From contig NZ_JAAITA010000004.1 in the NCBI RefSeq assembly GCF_013304445.1, positions 154,034 through 218,033 of the forward strand: a stretch of 64,000 nt of DNA. Reading direction: 5' to 3'. The position numbers and the translations under genes are program-made. This document shows positions 55,635 through 63,170 of the stretch, in pieces (the stretch's first letter is position 1; each line of letters begins with the position of its first letter). The notes beneath the pieces were generated by a model. It was not told where the DNA came from and did no database searches. It worked only from the letters and a program-made list of their open reading frames with translations. The DNA is from Blautia hansenii. Lineage in GTDB: Bacteria; Bacillota; Clostridia; Lachnospirales; Lachnospiraceae.

Positions 55635-56161
55635 GTTAAATTCCCTCCTTCCAGCAATAGTGCCAACTGCTCTTTTGCCCTTTTTATCCTGTATTTTGCA
55701 AGAGGCAGACCAATTTGCAGCACCTTTGCAATCTCCCTCAGTTTTAACTCCTGAAAATAATACAAAATCAACACCTCCCGCAATTCTTCCGGCAATTTTC
55801 TAAGAGCCTGCTCCATATCCAGTCTCTCTGCCACTTTCTCCAACTTTCCGTTCTCTTCTTTTTCCTGTTCAAATACCTGCTGTTCCATGGGAATTTCCCG
55901 ACTCTTTCGGTAAAAATCCCGGCACAGATTCCCTGCAATGGTGTAGAGATAATTTTTTGTTTTCCCCTGGTATTCATAAGCTGCAAGCCCTGCAAAAAAT
56001 CGTACAAAAACTTCCTGTGTGAAATCTTCCCCATACTGTGCATCCTGACAATGATATGTACAGTATTTTAAAATTTCGTCATAGTATTTGCGCACAAAAT
56101 GTTCCATGGCCTCTTCCCTGCCCTGCTTCATTCTCCGTATCAGTATAAAATCAGAATCCAC
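55631..56161 (-). CDS. ECF RNA polymerase sigma factor
   Basis: A 176-residue ECF sigma-70. Region 2 is clear (EAMEHFVRKYYDEILKYCTYHCQ, DFTQEVFVRFF, NYLYTIAGNLCRDFYRK), and region 4 is LPEELREVLILYYFQELKLREIAKVLQIGLPLAKYRIKRAKEQL (pieces). I chose a GTG start at 56161 with AAGGAGG five bases upstream; the ATG frame to 56191 would place that site inside the gene. A TATAAT-like box is present about 45 bases upstream. It should drive its own operon with the ABC exporter. Confidence 0.88.
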   Translation of the reverse strand: MDSDFILIRRMKQGREEAMEHFVRKYYDEILKYCTYHCQDAQYGEDFTQEVFVRFFAGLAAYEYQGKTKNYLYTIAGNLCRDFYRKSREIPMEQQVFEQEKEENGKLEKVAERLDMEQALRKLPEELREVLILYYFQELKLREIAKVLQIGLPLAKYRIKRAKEQLALLLEGGNLT

Positions 56162-56248
56162 AGTTTCCTCCTTCCTCCCTTTCAAAGTCAAACGCCTGTC
56201 CTTCTATTATATATAACGCAGCAAACAGAAAAAAGGATAGTCTGCATG

Positions 56249-56297
56249 AAAAAAAAGAGCTATCACACACCTATTGGTATGTCACAACTCTTTTTTT
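56249..56297 (-). terminator. Terminator after the redox fusion gene
   Basis: An imperfect stem joining AAAAAGAGC..TATCACACACC with GGTATGTCACAACTCTTTTT, with T-rich ends on both strands. It follows the redox gene stop (56333) by 36 bases and could stop traffic in both directions. Confidence 0.75.
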
Positions 56298-56332
56298 CTG
56301 CGAACAAAGCTTCCTCAATCCTGCATATTTCT

Positions 56333-58915
56333 TTAGCAGGTCGCTCCGCCCACTAAATGTTTCTCACCCTTAATATTTTCTTCTTTTCTGCTCAGTAAAT
56401 CATCTGCCATGAGCTGTTCCTGTACATTTTCAAATCCCAGTCTTGCCACGGTATCTGCAAAACGCTCTCCTGTAATTCCTTGCTCTCTGAACAGCAGAAT
56501 TGCTTTTTCCACAATGGAAAGTACCTCTTCTTTCTCCGTAAACACCTTATCCAGATAACGTCCCTGTGCCACCTTTTTGCCCCAGCGTCCGCCAATGTAG
56601 ATACGGTATCCATTGGTATAGTTTTCAAAGGCCTTAAACGGACATTTGCCAATGCAGCGACCGCAATGGTTGCACTCATTGTCCGGAATCATAATCTTTC
56701 CTTCCACAACCTTTGCCGCCTTAATCGGACAATTTTTTTCAATGCGGCAGACTTTACAGCCACGGCATTTTTCCATATCCACCATAGGAACTCTCTGTCC
56801 GATAATACCCAGGTCATTTAAATCCGGTTTCACACAGTTATTCGGACATCCGCCCACTGCAATTTTAAACTTGTGCGGAAGCTTCACTGCGGAATATCCG
56901 TGGTAAAATCTTTCATGAATCTCTTCAGACAGCCCAAATGTATCAATGAGTCCATACTGACAGGTGGTTCCCTTACAGGATACTACCGGACGAACCTTGG
57001 AGCCAGTGCCCCCTGTTTCCAAACCCGCCTGCATAAGATATTCACGAAGAGGTTCAATATTAGCAAAAGATACCCCCTGAATTTCCATGGTCATACGAGA
57101 GGTCATAGTCACCTCACCGCTTCCGAAAAGTTCAGCCGCTTCTGCAATCGTCCGTGCTTCCTCGGCTGTAATCTTTCCGTTTCTGGTAATCACACGGCCG
57201 TTAAACTTATCCAGGGTATTTTTGTCTTTTAAAAATCCAAGAGCTTTTACCCGTTTCTCTTCTTCCAGTGATACGGCCCCTTCTGGATTTTCTACTTTTA
57301 CATCGTTAAAGAACGTTGCCCCTTCCAGAACCACAGTATTTTTATATCCATAGAAACGCATACGGTTCTGCAGGAAATAGGCACGTTTTCCTTTCGCACA
57401 TACCAAAAGCAGTTTTTCTTCTTTATCCAGCCCTTCGATTTCTCCCTGCACCGCAGAAAGGTCTACATAACGGGCTCCATGAATGGACGGCGCCAGACCT
57501 GCATCAATAACCTTATAGCCTTTTGCCTTGCCTGCCGCATATTCCGCCGGAGTCATGCTCACCAGTGCTCCGTTTATCTTGTTGAGCAGCACATGTACCG
57601 CCTGTACAAAAGGATGAATGGCAGTGGAAAATGGCGGTGCATAAGCAAAGTCTGCATTTTCAAAATCTTCCAGAACAGCACCCATATTCAGCCCCATAAC
57701 GGCAATATCCACCATCTTGTCTACTGCACCGGTTCCCAGAACCTGTACCCCCAGCAGTTTATGTGTCTCTTTTTCTGCAATCAGTTTGGTAATAAAGAAG
57801 CCTGCTCCCGGATAATAGTGTGCCTTGTCATCTGTAGGTACCAGAACCGTTACAACCTCATATCCTGCTGCCTCTGCCTGCTGCTGTGTAAGACCTGTGC
57901 GTCCCACATGCAGACCCGGAAGTTTTACGACACCGGTTCCCAATACACCAGGATAAGTTTTCCTTGTTCCGGTCAGTATCTGCGCCAGGGTTCGGCCTTC
58001 CATATTTGCGGAAGAGCCCATTGGCGACCACTGCGGCTTTCCGGTAATGCGGTTTGTCACCATGACACAGTCTCCTGCTGCATAAACATCTTCCAGACTG
58101 GTTTTCATCGTATTATCAACCAGAATCGTTCCCTTAGACATTTCCAGACCGCTGCTCTGCAGAAATTCTGTATTGGGACGAATACCGGCTGCTGTAATCA
58201 GAAGTTCACAGCCCAAAAATCCAGCAGAAGTTTTCAGTCCGGTCACTTTTCCGCTTCCAACCACCTCTTCTGCTTTTGTACCTGTAAGAACACGGATACC
58301 CTCTTTCAACAGATGTTTTTTCACATAAGCAGCCATTTCCTCATCCAAAATATTGGGAAGAAGCTGGGAAGCAAAATCCAGGACCGTAACCTGCACGCCT
58401 TTGTTCTTCAGATTTTCTGCTGCTTCCAGCCCTATAAATCCAGCTCCGATAACAACGGCCTTCTTCACCTGGTTTTCTTCCATATAAGAACGAATAGCCG
58501 CTGCATCATCCGGGGTACGCATTTTAAATACACCCTGCTGTGCCATACCTGGAATGAGCAGTTCTGCCGGAGATGCTCCTACAGCCAGAACCAGCTTGTC
58601 ATAAGTACAGACTTCTTCTTCTCCTGTAAACAAATCCTTTACTGTCACCTGCTTTTTATCCGCGTCCAGAGATATAGCCTCTTTTCCGGTTCTTACCTCC
58701 ACTCCCGTCAGCTCTGCATATTTTTCAGGAGTGTTTATAATCAATGCCTCACGATTTTCAACCAGACCGCCTACATAATAAGGAAGCCCACACCCAGCGT
58801 AAGAAATGTTTCTTTCTCTGGTGATTACTGTGATTTCCGTACTTCTGTCTTCTCGTTTCAGTTTGGCTGCTGTCTTGGTTCCTGCAGCAACGCCTCCTAT
58901 AATTAGTACTTTCAT
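56333..58915 (-). CDS. Four-module redox enzyme: CoA-disulfide reductase-like, rhodanese, sirohaem reductase, ferredoxin
   Basis: An 860-residue protein with four modules. Residues 1 to about 450: FAD/NAD(P) disulfide reductase of the CoA-disulfide/polysulfide reductase type, with FAD motif LIIGGVAAGTKTA and active Cys42 in YAGCGLP. About 450-560: rhodanese domain with Cys506 (LLVCAKGKRAYF). About 575-710: nitrite/sulfite reductase ferredoxin-like domain with C647, C652 and C690, C694 (SCKGTTCQYG, GGCPNNC) for coupled sirohaem-4Fe-4S. About 711-770: two 4Fe-4S ferredoxin clusters (C717, C720, C723, C729; C748, C751, C754, C758). I chose ATG 58915, with AGGAG upstream. It overlaps or abuts the DUF134 gene (1-base gap), so translation is coupled. 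Reduction of polysulfide, sulfite or nitrite is inferred; none is proven. Confidence 0.85.
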   Translation of the reverse strand: MKVLIIGGVAAGTKTAAKLKREDRSTEITVITRERNISYAGCGLPYYVGGLVENREALIINTPEKYAELTGVEVRTGKEAISLDADKKQVTVKDLFTGEEEVCTYDKLVLAVGASPAELLIPGMAQQGVFKMRTPDDAAAIRSYMEENQVKKAVVIGAGFIGLEAAENLKNKGVQVTVLDFASQLLPNILDEEMAAYVKKHLLKEGIRVLTGTKAEEVVGSGKVTGLKTSAGFLGCELLITAAGIRPNTEFLQSSGLEMSKGTILVDNTMKTSLEDVYAAGDCVMVTNRITGKPQWSPMGSSANMEGRTLAQILTGTRKTYPGVLGTGVVKLPGLHVGRTGLTQQQAEAAGYEVVTVLVPTDDKAHYYPGAGFFITKLIAEKETHKLLGVQVLGTGAVDKMVDIAVMGLNMGAVLEDFENADFAYAPPFSTAIHPFVQAVHVLLNKINGALVSMTPAEYAAGKAKGYKVIDAGLAPSIHGARYVDLSAVQGEIEGLDKEEKLLLVCAKGKRAYFLQNRMRFYGYKNTVVLEGATFFNDVKVENPEGAVSLEEEKRVKALGFLKDKNTLDKFNGRVITRNGKITAEEARTIAEAAELFGSGEVTMTSRMTMEIQGVSFANIEPLREYLMQAGLETGGTGSKVRPVVSCKGTTCQYGLIDTFGLSEEIHERFYHGYSAVKLPHKFKIAVGGCPNNCVKPDLNDLGIIGQRVPMVDMEKCRGCKVCRIEKNCPIKAAKVVEGKIMIPDNECNHCGRCIGKCPFKAFENYTNGYRIYIGGRWGKKVAQGRYLDKVFTEKEEVLSIVEKAILLFREQGITGERFADTVARLGFENVQEQLMADDLLSRKEENIKGEKHLVGGATC

Positions 58916-58916
58916 T

Positions 58917-59315
58917 CTATTTCTCCTGTTCTTTCTCAACTGGTGCTTTGTTTTGCTGGTTATCCATTTCTTTTGGCTGCTGTCTATGACAGCAGTGCTC
59001 CATATCTGCACATTCCGGCCTCACCTTTTCGCATACAGCCACATCTCCTCCGCTTATGGTTAGACTTCGCCCATTCACCATAGCATCTGCTATTTTCTGT
59101 CGGGCGTTGTCATAAATCCTCGTTACCGTTGGTCTGGAAATGTCCATTTTCACTGCACATTCTTCCTGTGTCATTTTCAGAAAGTCCAGAACACGAATCA
59201 CTTCATATTCATCGTATGTAAGATTGACACTCCCATTTGCGGTACAGCCCTGCGGTGAAAAACTGGTGACTTTCGGTTTTGAGCAGATACATCTGCGTTT
59301 CTGCGGCCGTGCCAT
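58917..59315 (-). CDS. DUF134 family DNA-binding protein
   Basis: A 132-residue protein of the DUF134 family (also near 23S-adjacent regulators), with a helix-turn-helix, LTYDEYEVIRVLDFLKMTQEECAVKMDISRPTVTRIYDNARQKIADAM (pieces: EVIRVLDFLKMTQEE, DISRPTVTRIYDNAR), and N-terminal and C-terminal cysteines (MARPQKRRCICSKP; CEKVRPECADMEHCC). The cysteines could bind metal or sense redox state. It has a promoter upstream and is followed one base later by the redox enzyme, which it probably regulates. Confidence 0.85.
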   Translation of the reverse strand: MARPQKRRCICSKPKVTSFSPQGCTANGSVNLTYDEYEVIRVLDFLKMTQEECAVKMDISRPTVTRIYDNARQKIADAMVNGRSLTISGGDVAVCEKVRPECADMEHCCHRQQPKEMDNQQNKAPVEKEQEK

Positions 59316-59369
59316 ATATCCCCTTTCCTCAAATAGATAAAAGATAGTGATTTCTATTTTTTCGCTTTC

Positions 59370-59398
59370 AGAATACCACCGTTATGAACATATGTCAA
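59370..59398 (-). promoter_or_regulatory. Sigma-A promoter of the DUF134-redox operon
   Basis: On the minus strand TTGACA (59393-59398), 17 bases, TATTCT (59370-59375). It begins just outside the left 37-bp repeat, and the -35 sequence TATTGAC is shared with the right repeat's flank, where it drives the AbiEi-like gene. Confidence 0.8.
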
Positions 59399-59404
59399 TA
59401 TTTT

Positions 59405-59441
59405 TTTTCAAATTGGAAAACTATCCCTCAAACACAGCGCC
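59405..59441. repeat. Left 37-bp direct repeat bounding the cassette
   Basis: Identical at all 37 positions to 61211-61247 (starts TTTTCAAATTGG, ends ACACAGCGCC). It contains the last codons and stop of the KilA-N gene. Confidence 0.93.
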
Positions 59442-60301
59442 TCCGAGGATGTCAAGTCATTGTCACAAATTTCTATCATTTTTATCTGCTCAGCAGTATT
59501 TAATATATTCAATTGATATTCCGCAATTTCTTTCAGTACTTCAAACCGTTCTTCCTTCTTCTTCCCTTCTCGTATCATTTGGGCATTGTGCGTTTCTAAA
59601 TTAGAAATTACTGTTAGTTCATTAATTGTTGCAAAATCTCTGACATTATTTTTCTTGGCAAGTTCTGGATTCTTTTCTCTCCAAGCTTTTGCTGTAAACC
59701 CAAACAAAGCGACATTCACTATGTCTGCTTCTTCCGCATATGCAATCCATTTTGAATCTTTTTTAAAATCTCTCTGAGGCAGGATATAGTTCTTCACTGC
59801 ATCTGTCTGAATCAAATAATTACTTTTACTAAGAAAACGTTTTGCATTCCATTCTATTTGTCTTGCGTTATTTTCTTCTTCCTTCAAACGTTGGAATTCT
59901 TTTATCAGATATAATTTAAAAACCGGGCTAATTGCAGACGCAAATTCAAAAGCTACGTCTTTATGAGCGTAGGTTCCTCCATATTTTCCACGCTTTACAT
60001 AAAGACCAACGGCATTTGTTTTCTGAATCCATTCAGAAACACTTGGTGTAAATGTTAATAAACCCGCTTGCTTTTTAAAGTGTTCAGATTCGAACACTTT
60101 AAATGCTGGATTGTATATTTGTTCCCATACAGATAAATACTCTAACGTTCCACGATTTCTTAACCAATTTCTCACTACATCAGCCGCTCTAGAGGAATTT
60201 GATTTTACTTTAGCAATATCTGTAATGCAAATATAATCATCTAATTCTTCTTTTGAAATAGTAATTTTTACGTTTTGAACATCTATGATTCTATTCTTCA
60301 T
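59408..60301 (-). CDS. KilA-N domain protein
   Basis: A 297-residue protein with an N-terminal KilA-N DNA-binding domain (about 25-130), seen as YICITDIAKVK, WLRNRGTLEYLSVWE, KRGKYGGTYAHKDVAFEFASAISPVFKLYLIKEFQRLK (pieces). The C-terminal 160 residues are helical and charged, without a clear family. The final residues ALCLRDSFPI come from the left repeat and equal the end of the S8 protease, so the original terminus was replaced. The ribosome binding site is TGGAG. KilA-N proteins are typical of phages and mobile islands; here the role is unknown. Confidence 0.85.
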   Translation of the reverse strand: MKNRIIDVQNVKITISKEELDDYICITDIAKVKSNSSRAADVVRNWLRNRGTLEYLSVWEQIYNPAFKVFESEHFKKQAGLLTFTPSVSEWIQKTNAVGLYVKRGKYGGTYAHKDVAFEFASAISPVFKLYLIKEFQRLKEEENNARQIEWNAKRFLSKSNYLIQTDAVKNYILPQRDFKKDSKWIAYAEEADIVNVALFGFTAKAWREKNPELAKKNNVRDFATINELTVISNLETHNAQMIREGKKKEERFEVLKEIAEYQLNILNTAEQIKMIEICDNDLTSSEALCLRDSFPI

Positions 60302-60317
60302 TCTTTATCTCCATTTT

Positions 60318-60407
60318 TTATACACACAGCAAAACAGCCTCCGAAATAACGCCTGCAACCAAACCAACCAGAATTCTACCTAAAACGGTACAAAATACAA
60401 TTCCCAT
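60318..60407 (-). CDS. 29-residue hydrophobic peptide (small ORF)
   Basis: A frame of 29 codons from ATG 60407: begins MGIVFCTVLGRILVGLVAG and ends SEAVLLCV. It forms a single glycine-rich membrane-span-like segment, with one arginine and one glutamate. A purine-rich AGGAGGGGAGGAG lies upstream, about 12 bases from the ATG. It sits between the 41-residue ORF and KilA-N, with 16-bp spacing to the KilA-N start. The frame is also open upstream to a TAG at 60478, so it could be an end fragment of a larger decayed gene. Toxin-like or holin-like character is only a guess. Confidence 0.45.
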   Translation of the reverse strand: MGIVFCTVLGRILVGLVAGVISEAVLLCV

Positions 60408-60433
60408 TATTGGATGTCTCTCCTCCCCTCCTT

Positions 60434-60559
60434 TCAGTTTACCGTAAATTTTTTGTTCCCATTCACTTTCTTTATCCTAAAATATATCCATGAACTGCAA
60501 TTTTGATTTTCCTGTGAAGTTTTTACTTCTATCAGTATGCCATTATATATGTACTCCAT
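60434..60559 (-). CDS. 41-residue small ORF of unknown function
   Basis: A frame of 41 codons from ATG 60559, starting MEYIYNGILIEVKTSQENQN and ending KKVNGNKKFTVN. It begins 13 bases after the AbiEi-like stop, with a GGGA-type ribosome binding site, and its stop overlaps the purine-rich site of the next ORF. The composition is basic and soluble. I do not recognise a family. Tight spacing between two genes of one transcript supports it as real. Confidence 0.5.
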   Translation of the reverse strand: MEYIYNGILIEVKTSQENQNCSSWIYFRIKKVNGNKKFTVN

Positions 60560-60572
60560 CGTATATCCCTTT

Positions 60573-61145
60573 TTACAATCCTCGTTTTATCTGTAGTACT
60601 TCTGCATATTTCAATAAACGATCATACAAATATTTATTTTCCTTTATACTATTTACTATCTCTATTTCCGTTTTTCCCCCTAAACGATACAGATCACAAA
60701 CAGAGCGCTCAATATTATAAATATTATAACTGCCGAATTCCGTCTTTTGTTTTCTTATTCCAAAGTTAAAATTACTGTTTGAAAAATAATGTCTTTGTAC
60801 CGTAAAATCCATTTTCATCATACTGCGATCTGTTCTTTCTGTTGCAACTGATAAATAATCCGGCTCATGTGCCAGTACACCTTGATAGTAAAGTGCACTG
60901 TCCATACAAATAACCGCACGAGGATTGCTCAGACACACTTCAATGCATTTATAATCTAACGGTTTCCTGCATTGTTTCCCCACAAGCCAGTAATGTCCAT
61001 AACATACTTTTTGTAAATACCCTTCTTCCACTAAAACAGAAATCTGACGATTCGTGAATCCTTCTGCCAGAAGTTCTTTCGTTCCTACATAGCCACTGTA
61101 TTTGTTATATAAAGTTTCAAGTTTAATGTACGTATTCCTTCTCAT
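60573..61145 (-). CDS. AbiEi-like antitoxin-type transcriptional regulator
   Basis: A 190-residue protein similar to AbiEi, the antitoxin/repressor of type IV AbiE systems. The N-terminal winged helix (YNKYSGYVGTKELLAEGFTNRQISVLVEEGYLQKV, pieces: YVGTKELLAEGFTNRQ, LVEEGYLQKVCYGHYWL) is followed by the AbiEi C-terminal part (DSALYYQGVLAHEPDYLSVATER, FTVQRHYFS, YNIERSVCDLYR). I chose the ATG at 61145 with GGAG upstream. The expected toxin AbiEii, a nucleotidyltransferase, is absent; instead two small ORFs and KilA-N follow. Two 20-bp repeats cover its promoter. Confidence 0.82.
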   Translation of the reverse strand: MRRNTYIKLETLYNKYSGYVGTKELLAEGFTNRQISVLVEEGYLQKVCYGHYWLVGKQCRKPLDYKCIEVCLSNPRAVICMDSALYYQGVLAHEPDYLSVATERTDRSMMKMDFTVQRHYFSNSNFNFGIRKQKTEFGSYNIYNIERSVCDLYRLGGKTEIEIVNSIKENKYLYDRLLKYAEVLQIKRGL

Positions 61146-61156
61146 ATCTTCTCCAT

Positions 61157-61200
61157 TTGCATTTCTTATCACACATATTATTGCATTTTTTATTACACAC
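61157..61200 (-). promoter_or_regulatory. Direct-repeat operators at the AbiEi-like promoter
   Basis: Two 20-bp direct repeats, 61157-61176 and 61181-61200, differ at three positions and repeat with a 24-bp period. They flank the -10 box of the promoter. AbiEi proteins are known to repress their own promoters through repeat sequences, so these are probable binding sites of the adjacent gene product. Confidence 0.6.
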
Positions 61201-61205
61201 GTCAA
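61177..61205 (-). promoter_or_regulatory. Promoter of the AbiEi-like cassette operon
   Basis: On the minus strand TTGACG (61200-61205), 17 bases, AATAAT (61177-61182). The -10 box lies between the two 20-bp repeats. The -35 box continues from the right 37-bp repeat flank, exactly as the DUF134 promoter continues from the left one. Confidence 0.7.
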
Positions 61206-61210
61206 TAGGG

Positions 61211-61247
61211 TTTTCAAATTGGAAAACTATCCCTCAAACACAGCGCC
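61211..61247. repeat. Right 37-bp direct repeat (end of S8 protease gene)
   Basis: The perfect second copy of the 59405-59441 repeat. It contains the last ten codons and stop codon of the S8 protease. The central TTTTCAAATTGGAAAA part is nearly palindromic, which would fit a recombinase core. Confidence 0.93.
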
Positions 61248-62956
61248 CCAAACCCCAGCTGATTATTGGGATACTCCCCGCCCAAAAGAGGCCTGGCTCC
61301 TCTTCTTAAATACGCCTTTACCTTCTGCCCATACAAAAACAAGTCCTCGCCTCTTACAATCCCCCACTCCATCATAAGTGCCGCTGCCCCTGTGACAAAC
61401 GGCGTGGCAAAAGAAGTTCCCGTGCGGCTTTCATATCCGTCCCCTGGGGCAGCTGTGGTAATTCCCACTCCCGGCGCGGCTAAATCCGGCTTAATTTCGT
61501 TGGTCACTCTGGTATATCCTCTCCCGGAAAAATCTGCGTAAGCCAGATACCGGGAGTCATAGGCGCCTACGGAAATCACTCTCTGGGCCGTAGAGGGAAT
61601 GGTCTGTGTTGTCTGCGGTGTAGGCTGCAGAAAATGGGTATCTTCATTTAATACACCGCCCCCCGGCATCCACAAATCATACCTGCCATCCACAATCTTC
61701 CCTGGAATCAGCCGGATTTTCCACGTTCCGCTGTCAATATATTCGCTGCGAGGCAGCATTTCCACATAGATTTCCTGTGCCAGACTATAAGGCGCCGGTT
61801 CTCCGTAATACAGCAAAAGTTCTGTATTTCCCACAGTAAAGCGCTGCGGTCCCAAAATCTCCTGAAATGGCCCCACCCGCTGTCCTCCGGGTAGCAGCAG
61901 CTCCATTGTCATTTCATCCACATACTGCTTCCATATCTGCACATTCAGACCAGGCTCATACGCCCCCACATTAAAAGAAATTTCCGTAACTTCTCCCGCC
62001 AATACGGTTCCAGAAGTATGAAGCGCCCGGTTTCCCTCGTTCCCCATTCCCACACAGATAACACTTCGTCCCGTAAGCGCTGCATTATCAAGATAAGTTT
62101 CCAAAAGAGATTCTCCACTGTGAGAGCCATAATTATTTCCAAAACTCAAATTCAGCGCCAGCGGTATTCCCCGGTCTGCGGCCAGACGAATGGCATAATC
62201 AATGCCCTGCAAAAGTTCTGTAGTCCTCGGAAATCCGCCTTCCCTTGGGGCGCCTAACTTTACAACAAGCAATTCACTTTCATAAGCCACACCCCGGTAT
62301 ATCCCGTCAGAGGCTCTTCCATTTCCGGCAGCAATTCCCATGACTCCGGTTCCATGTCCGCTCAAATCCCTGCTTGGCACTATCTTCTCTCTTTCAGCTC
62401 GGCTTCCTGCCTGCAGAGCCTCATTGATTTCCTCCTGTGTGTACTCCGTTCCCAGGGAATAGCCTTTCGGCGGTCTGCCTGCTATACTCTGGTCCCAGAG
62501 CCTCCATATCCGGGTACTGCCGTCCGGATTCCGAAAATCCGGATGTGTATAATCAATGCCCGAATCTACACACGCTACCAAAATTCCTTTCCCTGTCAGT
62601 GCTTCCCCCAAAGGAGAAAAACGACTTTGCACTGCCGTCATACAGGACGCACTTTTCCCCTGATTGACAGCAAAAAAAAGCCTTTTCGGCTTTTCCACAT
62701 ATTCTATGCCGGGAAGTCTGGAAAGACTTTCGATTTTACTCTCTGCAAGAGTAATCACGGCGAAGCCATTTAAAAGTTCTGCCCGTGCCACCTCTTCTCC
62801 AATGATTTGCGAAAGATTTCCTGTATATTTAATAATTAAGTCCCATGTCCGCTCCACTTCATTATACCCGATACCCAGTTCCGGTGACTTTTCCAGTTCC
62901 TCCGGCGTTGCATCCAAGGCCAGGTTCAAAAGATTCTCCAGCTTTTGATTCTTCAT
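61214..62956 (-). CDS. S8 family subtilisin-like protease, Csp-like
   Basis: A 580-residue subtilase of the clostridial Csp type, whose best-known members take part in spore germination in C. perfringens and C. difficile. No signal peptide is present. A prodomain covers about residues 1-95. The triad is complete: Asp131 (ACVDSGIDYTHPD), His201 (DLSGHGTGVMG), Ser514 (GTSFATPFVTGA). A long insert of about 140 residues (jellyroll-like) lies between His and Ser, as in Csp proteins. The gene begins with AGGAAG spaced before ATG 62956 and ends in the right 37-bp repeat. Confidence 0.9.
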   Translation of the reverse strand: MKNQKLENLLNLALDATPEELEKSPELGIGYNEVERTWDLIIKYTGNLSQIIGEEVARAELLNGFAVITLAESKIESLSRLPGIEYVEKPKRLFFAVNQGKSASCMTAVQSRFSPLGEALTGKGILVACVDSGIDYTHPDFRNPDGSTRIWRLWDQSIAGRPPKGYSLGTEYTQEEINEALQAGSRAEREKIVPSRDLSGHGTGVMGIAAGNGRASDGIYRGVAYESELLVVKLGAPREGGFPRTTELLQGIDYAIRLAADRGIPLALNLSFGNNYGSHSGESLLETYLDNAALTGRSVICVGMGNEGNRALHTSGTVLAGEVTEISFNVGAYEPGLNVQIWKQYVDEMTMELLLPGGQRVGPFQEILGPQRFTVGNTELLLYYGEPAPYSLAQEIYVEMLPRSEYIDSGTWKIRLIPGKIVDGRYDLWMPGGGVLNEDTHFLQPTPQTTQTIPSTAQRVISVGAYDSRYLAYADFSGRGYTRVTNEIKPDLAAPGVGITTAAPGDGYESRTGTSFATPFVTGAAALMMEWGIVRGEDLFLYGQKVKAYLRRGARPLLGGEYPNNQLGFGALCLRDSFPI

Positions 62957-63094
62957 GCTGCACTTCCTGCATTTTCTTTCAGTTTACTCCCAACGGGCTG
63001 AAAATATATCTCTTTTGCAGAATAAAATTTTGTCAGTTTTCTCACCTAATCAGGAATTCTATACGGAAGAAAGAAAAACTTAAACACATACCAA

Positions 63095-63134
63095 ATAAAG
63101 TTGGTACTGCAGTAATCCCCAGCACCAACTTTAT
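63095..63134. repeat. Inverted repeat downstream of the DUF5107-type gene
   Basis: ATAAAGTTGGT (63095-63105) pairs with ACCAACTTTAT (63124-63134), and four further inner pairs extend the stem to about 15 bp. It lies in the 213-bp gap between the S8 protease and the truncated gene. On plus it is followed by a T run, on minus by a weaker one, so it may be a terminator. Direction is uncertain. Confidence 0.55.
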
Positions 63135-63170
63135 CTACAATTTTTTTATAATATTTACCAATTCCCTACC

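Larger units (their letters stand above)
59405..61210. mobile_element. Putative non-autonomous cassette between direct repeats
   Basis: A 1.8-kb segment bounded by the 37-bp perfect repeats. It carries an AbiEi-like gene, two very small ORFs and a KilA-N gene, all minus-strand and closely spaced. The right repeat is the normal 3' end of the S8 protease gene, a common style of attachment site because insertion restores the gene end. No integrase or transposase is inside, so it would need a recombinase in trans, or is a relic. An origin from decay of a tandem S8 protease copy is an alternative. Confidence 0.6.

Noticed and set aside
57479..58906. 475-residue plus-strand frame
   Set aside because: It is antisense to the redox fusion gene, lacks a ribosome binding site and has low-complexity, Cys/His-rich translation with no domain.
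59405..61247. CRISPR array from the 37-bp repeats
   Set aside because: Only two copies 1.8 kb apart with genes in between, so not a repeat-spacer series.
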